From the NCBI GenBank assembly GCA_029262915.1, contig JAJCYN010000078.1, positions 1-5,837 on the forward strand: a DNA stretch of 5,837 nt, written 5' to 3'. Of the stretch, positions 5,501 through 5,837 are shown in pieces (within the stretch, counting starts at the first letter, position 1; each line of letters begins with the position of its first letter). Made by a program: the position numbers and the translations under genes. The DNA comes from Flavobacteriales bacterium. Its GTDB lineage: Bacteria > Bacteroidota > Bacteroidia > Flavobacteriales_E > Vicingaceae. The notes beneath the pieces were generated by a model. The model ran no database searches, had not been told where the DNA came from, and saw nothing but the letters and a program-made list of their open reading frames with translations.

Positions 5501-5530
5501 ATTAAAAAGTGAGTAATTACTATTAAAAAG
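5501..5530. repeat. Direct repeat around a small palindrome upstream of the thiolase gene
   Basis: ATTAAAAAG occurs at 5501-5509 and 5522-5530, 21 bases apart, or two helical turns. Between them lies the perfect 10-base palindrome AGTAATTACT (5512-5521, its last base directly before the second copy). The position about 25-50 bases before the thiolase ATG would suit a regulator site, but the region is A+T-rich and the motif matches no operator I recognise. I see no clear TAnnTTTG promoter element in this gap. Confidence 0.25.
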
Positions 5531-5552
5531 AGATAGAACTAAACAAAAAGAA

Positions 5553-5837
5553 ATGAAAGGATTTCACGATAAGAAAAAAGGATTTGGGATAACCTACGAT
5601 GACATTTATCTCGTTAACGGAGCAAGAACTCCATTTGGAAAATTATGCGGAACATTAGGGCAAGTTTCTCCAACCGATTTAGGAATTTATGCTTCACGAG
5701 CAGCCATCGAAAAATCAGGAATTAAAGGAGAAGACATTGACCAATTGATGTATGCTAACATCGGACAAAGCTCTGCTGATTCGTACTTTTTACCAAGACA
5801 CATTGGTTTATATGCAGGCATTCCTGAAGGAATTCCG
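5553..5837 (+). CDS. Thiolase family protein (acetyl-CoA acyltransferase), N-terminal part
   Basis: The first 95 residues are visible, running off the window edge. DDIYLVNGARTPFGKLCGTL (16-35) is the thiolase N-terminal signature (RTPFG with a following G-L), followed by the helix SPTDLGIYASRAAIEKSGI and EDIDQLMYANIGQ, as in the first thiolase domain, and by PRHIGLYAGIPEGIP, which in the family leads into the catalytic-cysteine motif NxxCxSG. That motif lies beyond the window. Thiolases cleave 3-ketoacyl-CoA or condense acetyl-CoA. The ATG at 5553 is the only ATG in this frame after an in-frame stop at 5514, and is preceded by an A-rich stretch. It gives a lead of about 15 residues before the first strand, slightly longer than in many thiolases. 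The 170-bp gap means it may be transcribed separately from the coupled genes upstream, but a shared role in acyl-CoA breakdown is plausible. Confidence 0.87.
   Translation, partial: MKGFHDKKKGFGITYDDIYLVNGARTPFGKLCGTLGQVSPTDLGIYASRAAIEKSGIKGEDIDQLMYANIGQSSADSYFLPRHIGLYAGIPEGIP

Overview
The window looks like a piece of chromosome from a Bacteroidota bacterium (Flavobacteriia- or Cytophagia-like). The evidence is an A+T-rich composition by eye, A-rich start contexts with no clear Shine-Dalgarno sequences, one match to the Bacteroidota -7 promoter element (TAnnTTTG), and the flavour of the proteins. The assignment is an inference, with no marker gene behind it.

Layout: all metabolic genes lie on the + strand. 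The window opens in the C-terminal part of a long-chain-type acyl-CoA synthetase (1-321). A RelE/ParE-type toxin-antitoxin pair on the - strand follows (335-804), flanked by two perfect 20-bp copies of one sequence (309-328 and 874-893), so it looks inserted. Next come a 2-hydroxyacyl-CoA dehydratase/benzoyl-CoA reductase-family subunit (900-2090), a fusion of a ketopantoate-reductase-like domain with a BadF/HgdC-type dehydratase activator (2090-3988), and a tryptophanase-type beta-eliminating lyase (3985-5382). These three genes overlap by 1 and 4 bases and are probably translationally coupled. A 170-bp gap with small repeats leads to the N-terminal part of a thiolase (5553 to the window end).

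How the genes may work together: a 2-oxo acid could be reduced to a 2-hydroxy acid (ketopantoate-reductase-like domain), activated to a CoA thioester (synthetase), dehydrated to an enoyl-CoA by the radical dehydratase after one-electron activation (activator domain), and cleaved further by thiolase. This resembles the reductive branch of amino-acid fermentation. The lyase could supply pyruvate, ammonia and indole, or may act on another beta-substituted amino acid. The chemistry of each family is established; the combined pathway is a hypothesis. Only one dehydratase subunit is visible, although characterised enzymes need two different ones.

The most notable items are the reductase-activator fusion in a dehydratase/tryptophanase operon, the toxin-antitoxin module inserted in antisense between two operon genes with a 20-bp duplication, and a palindromic repeat translated in frame near the start of the fusion protein.
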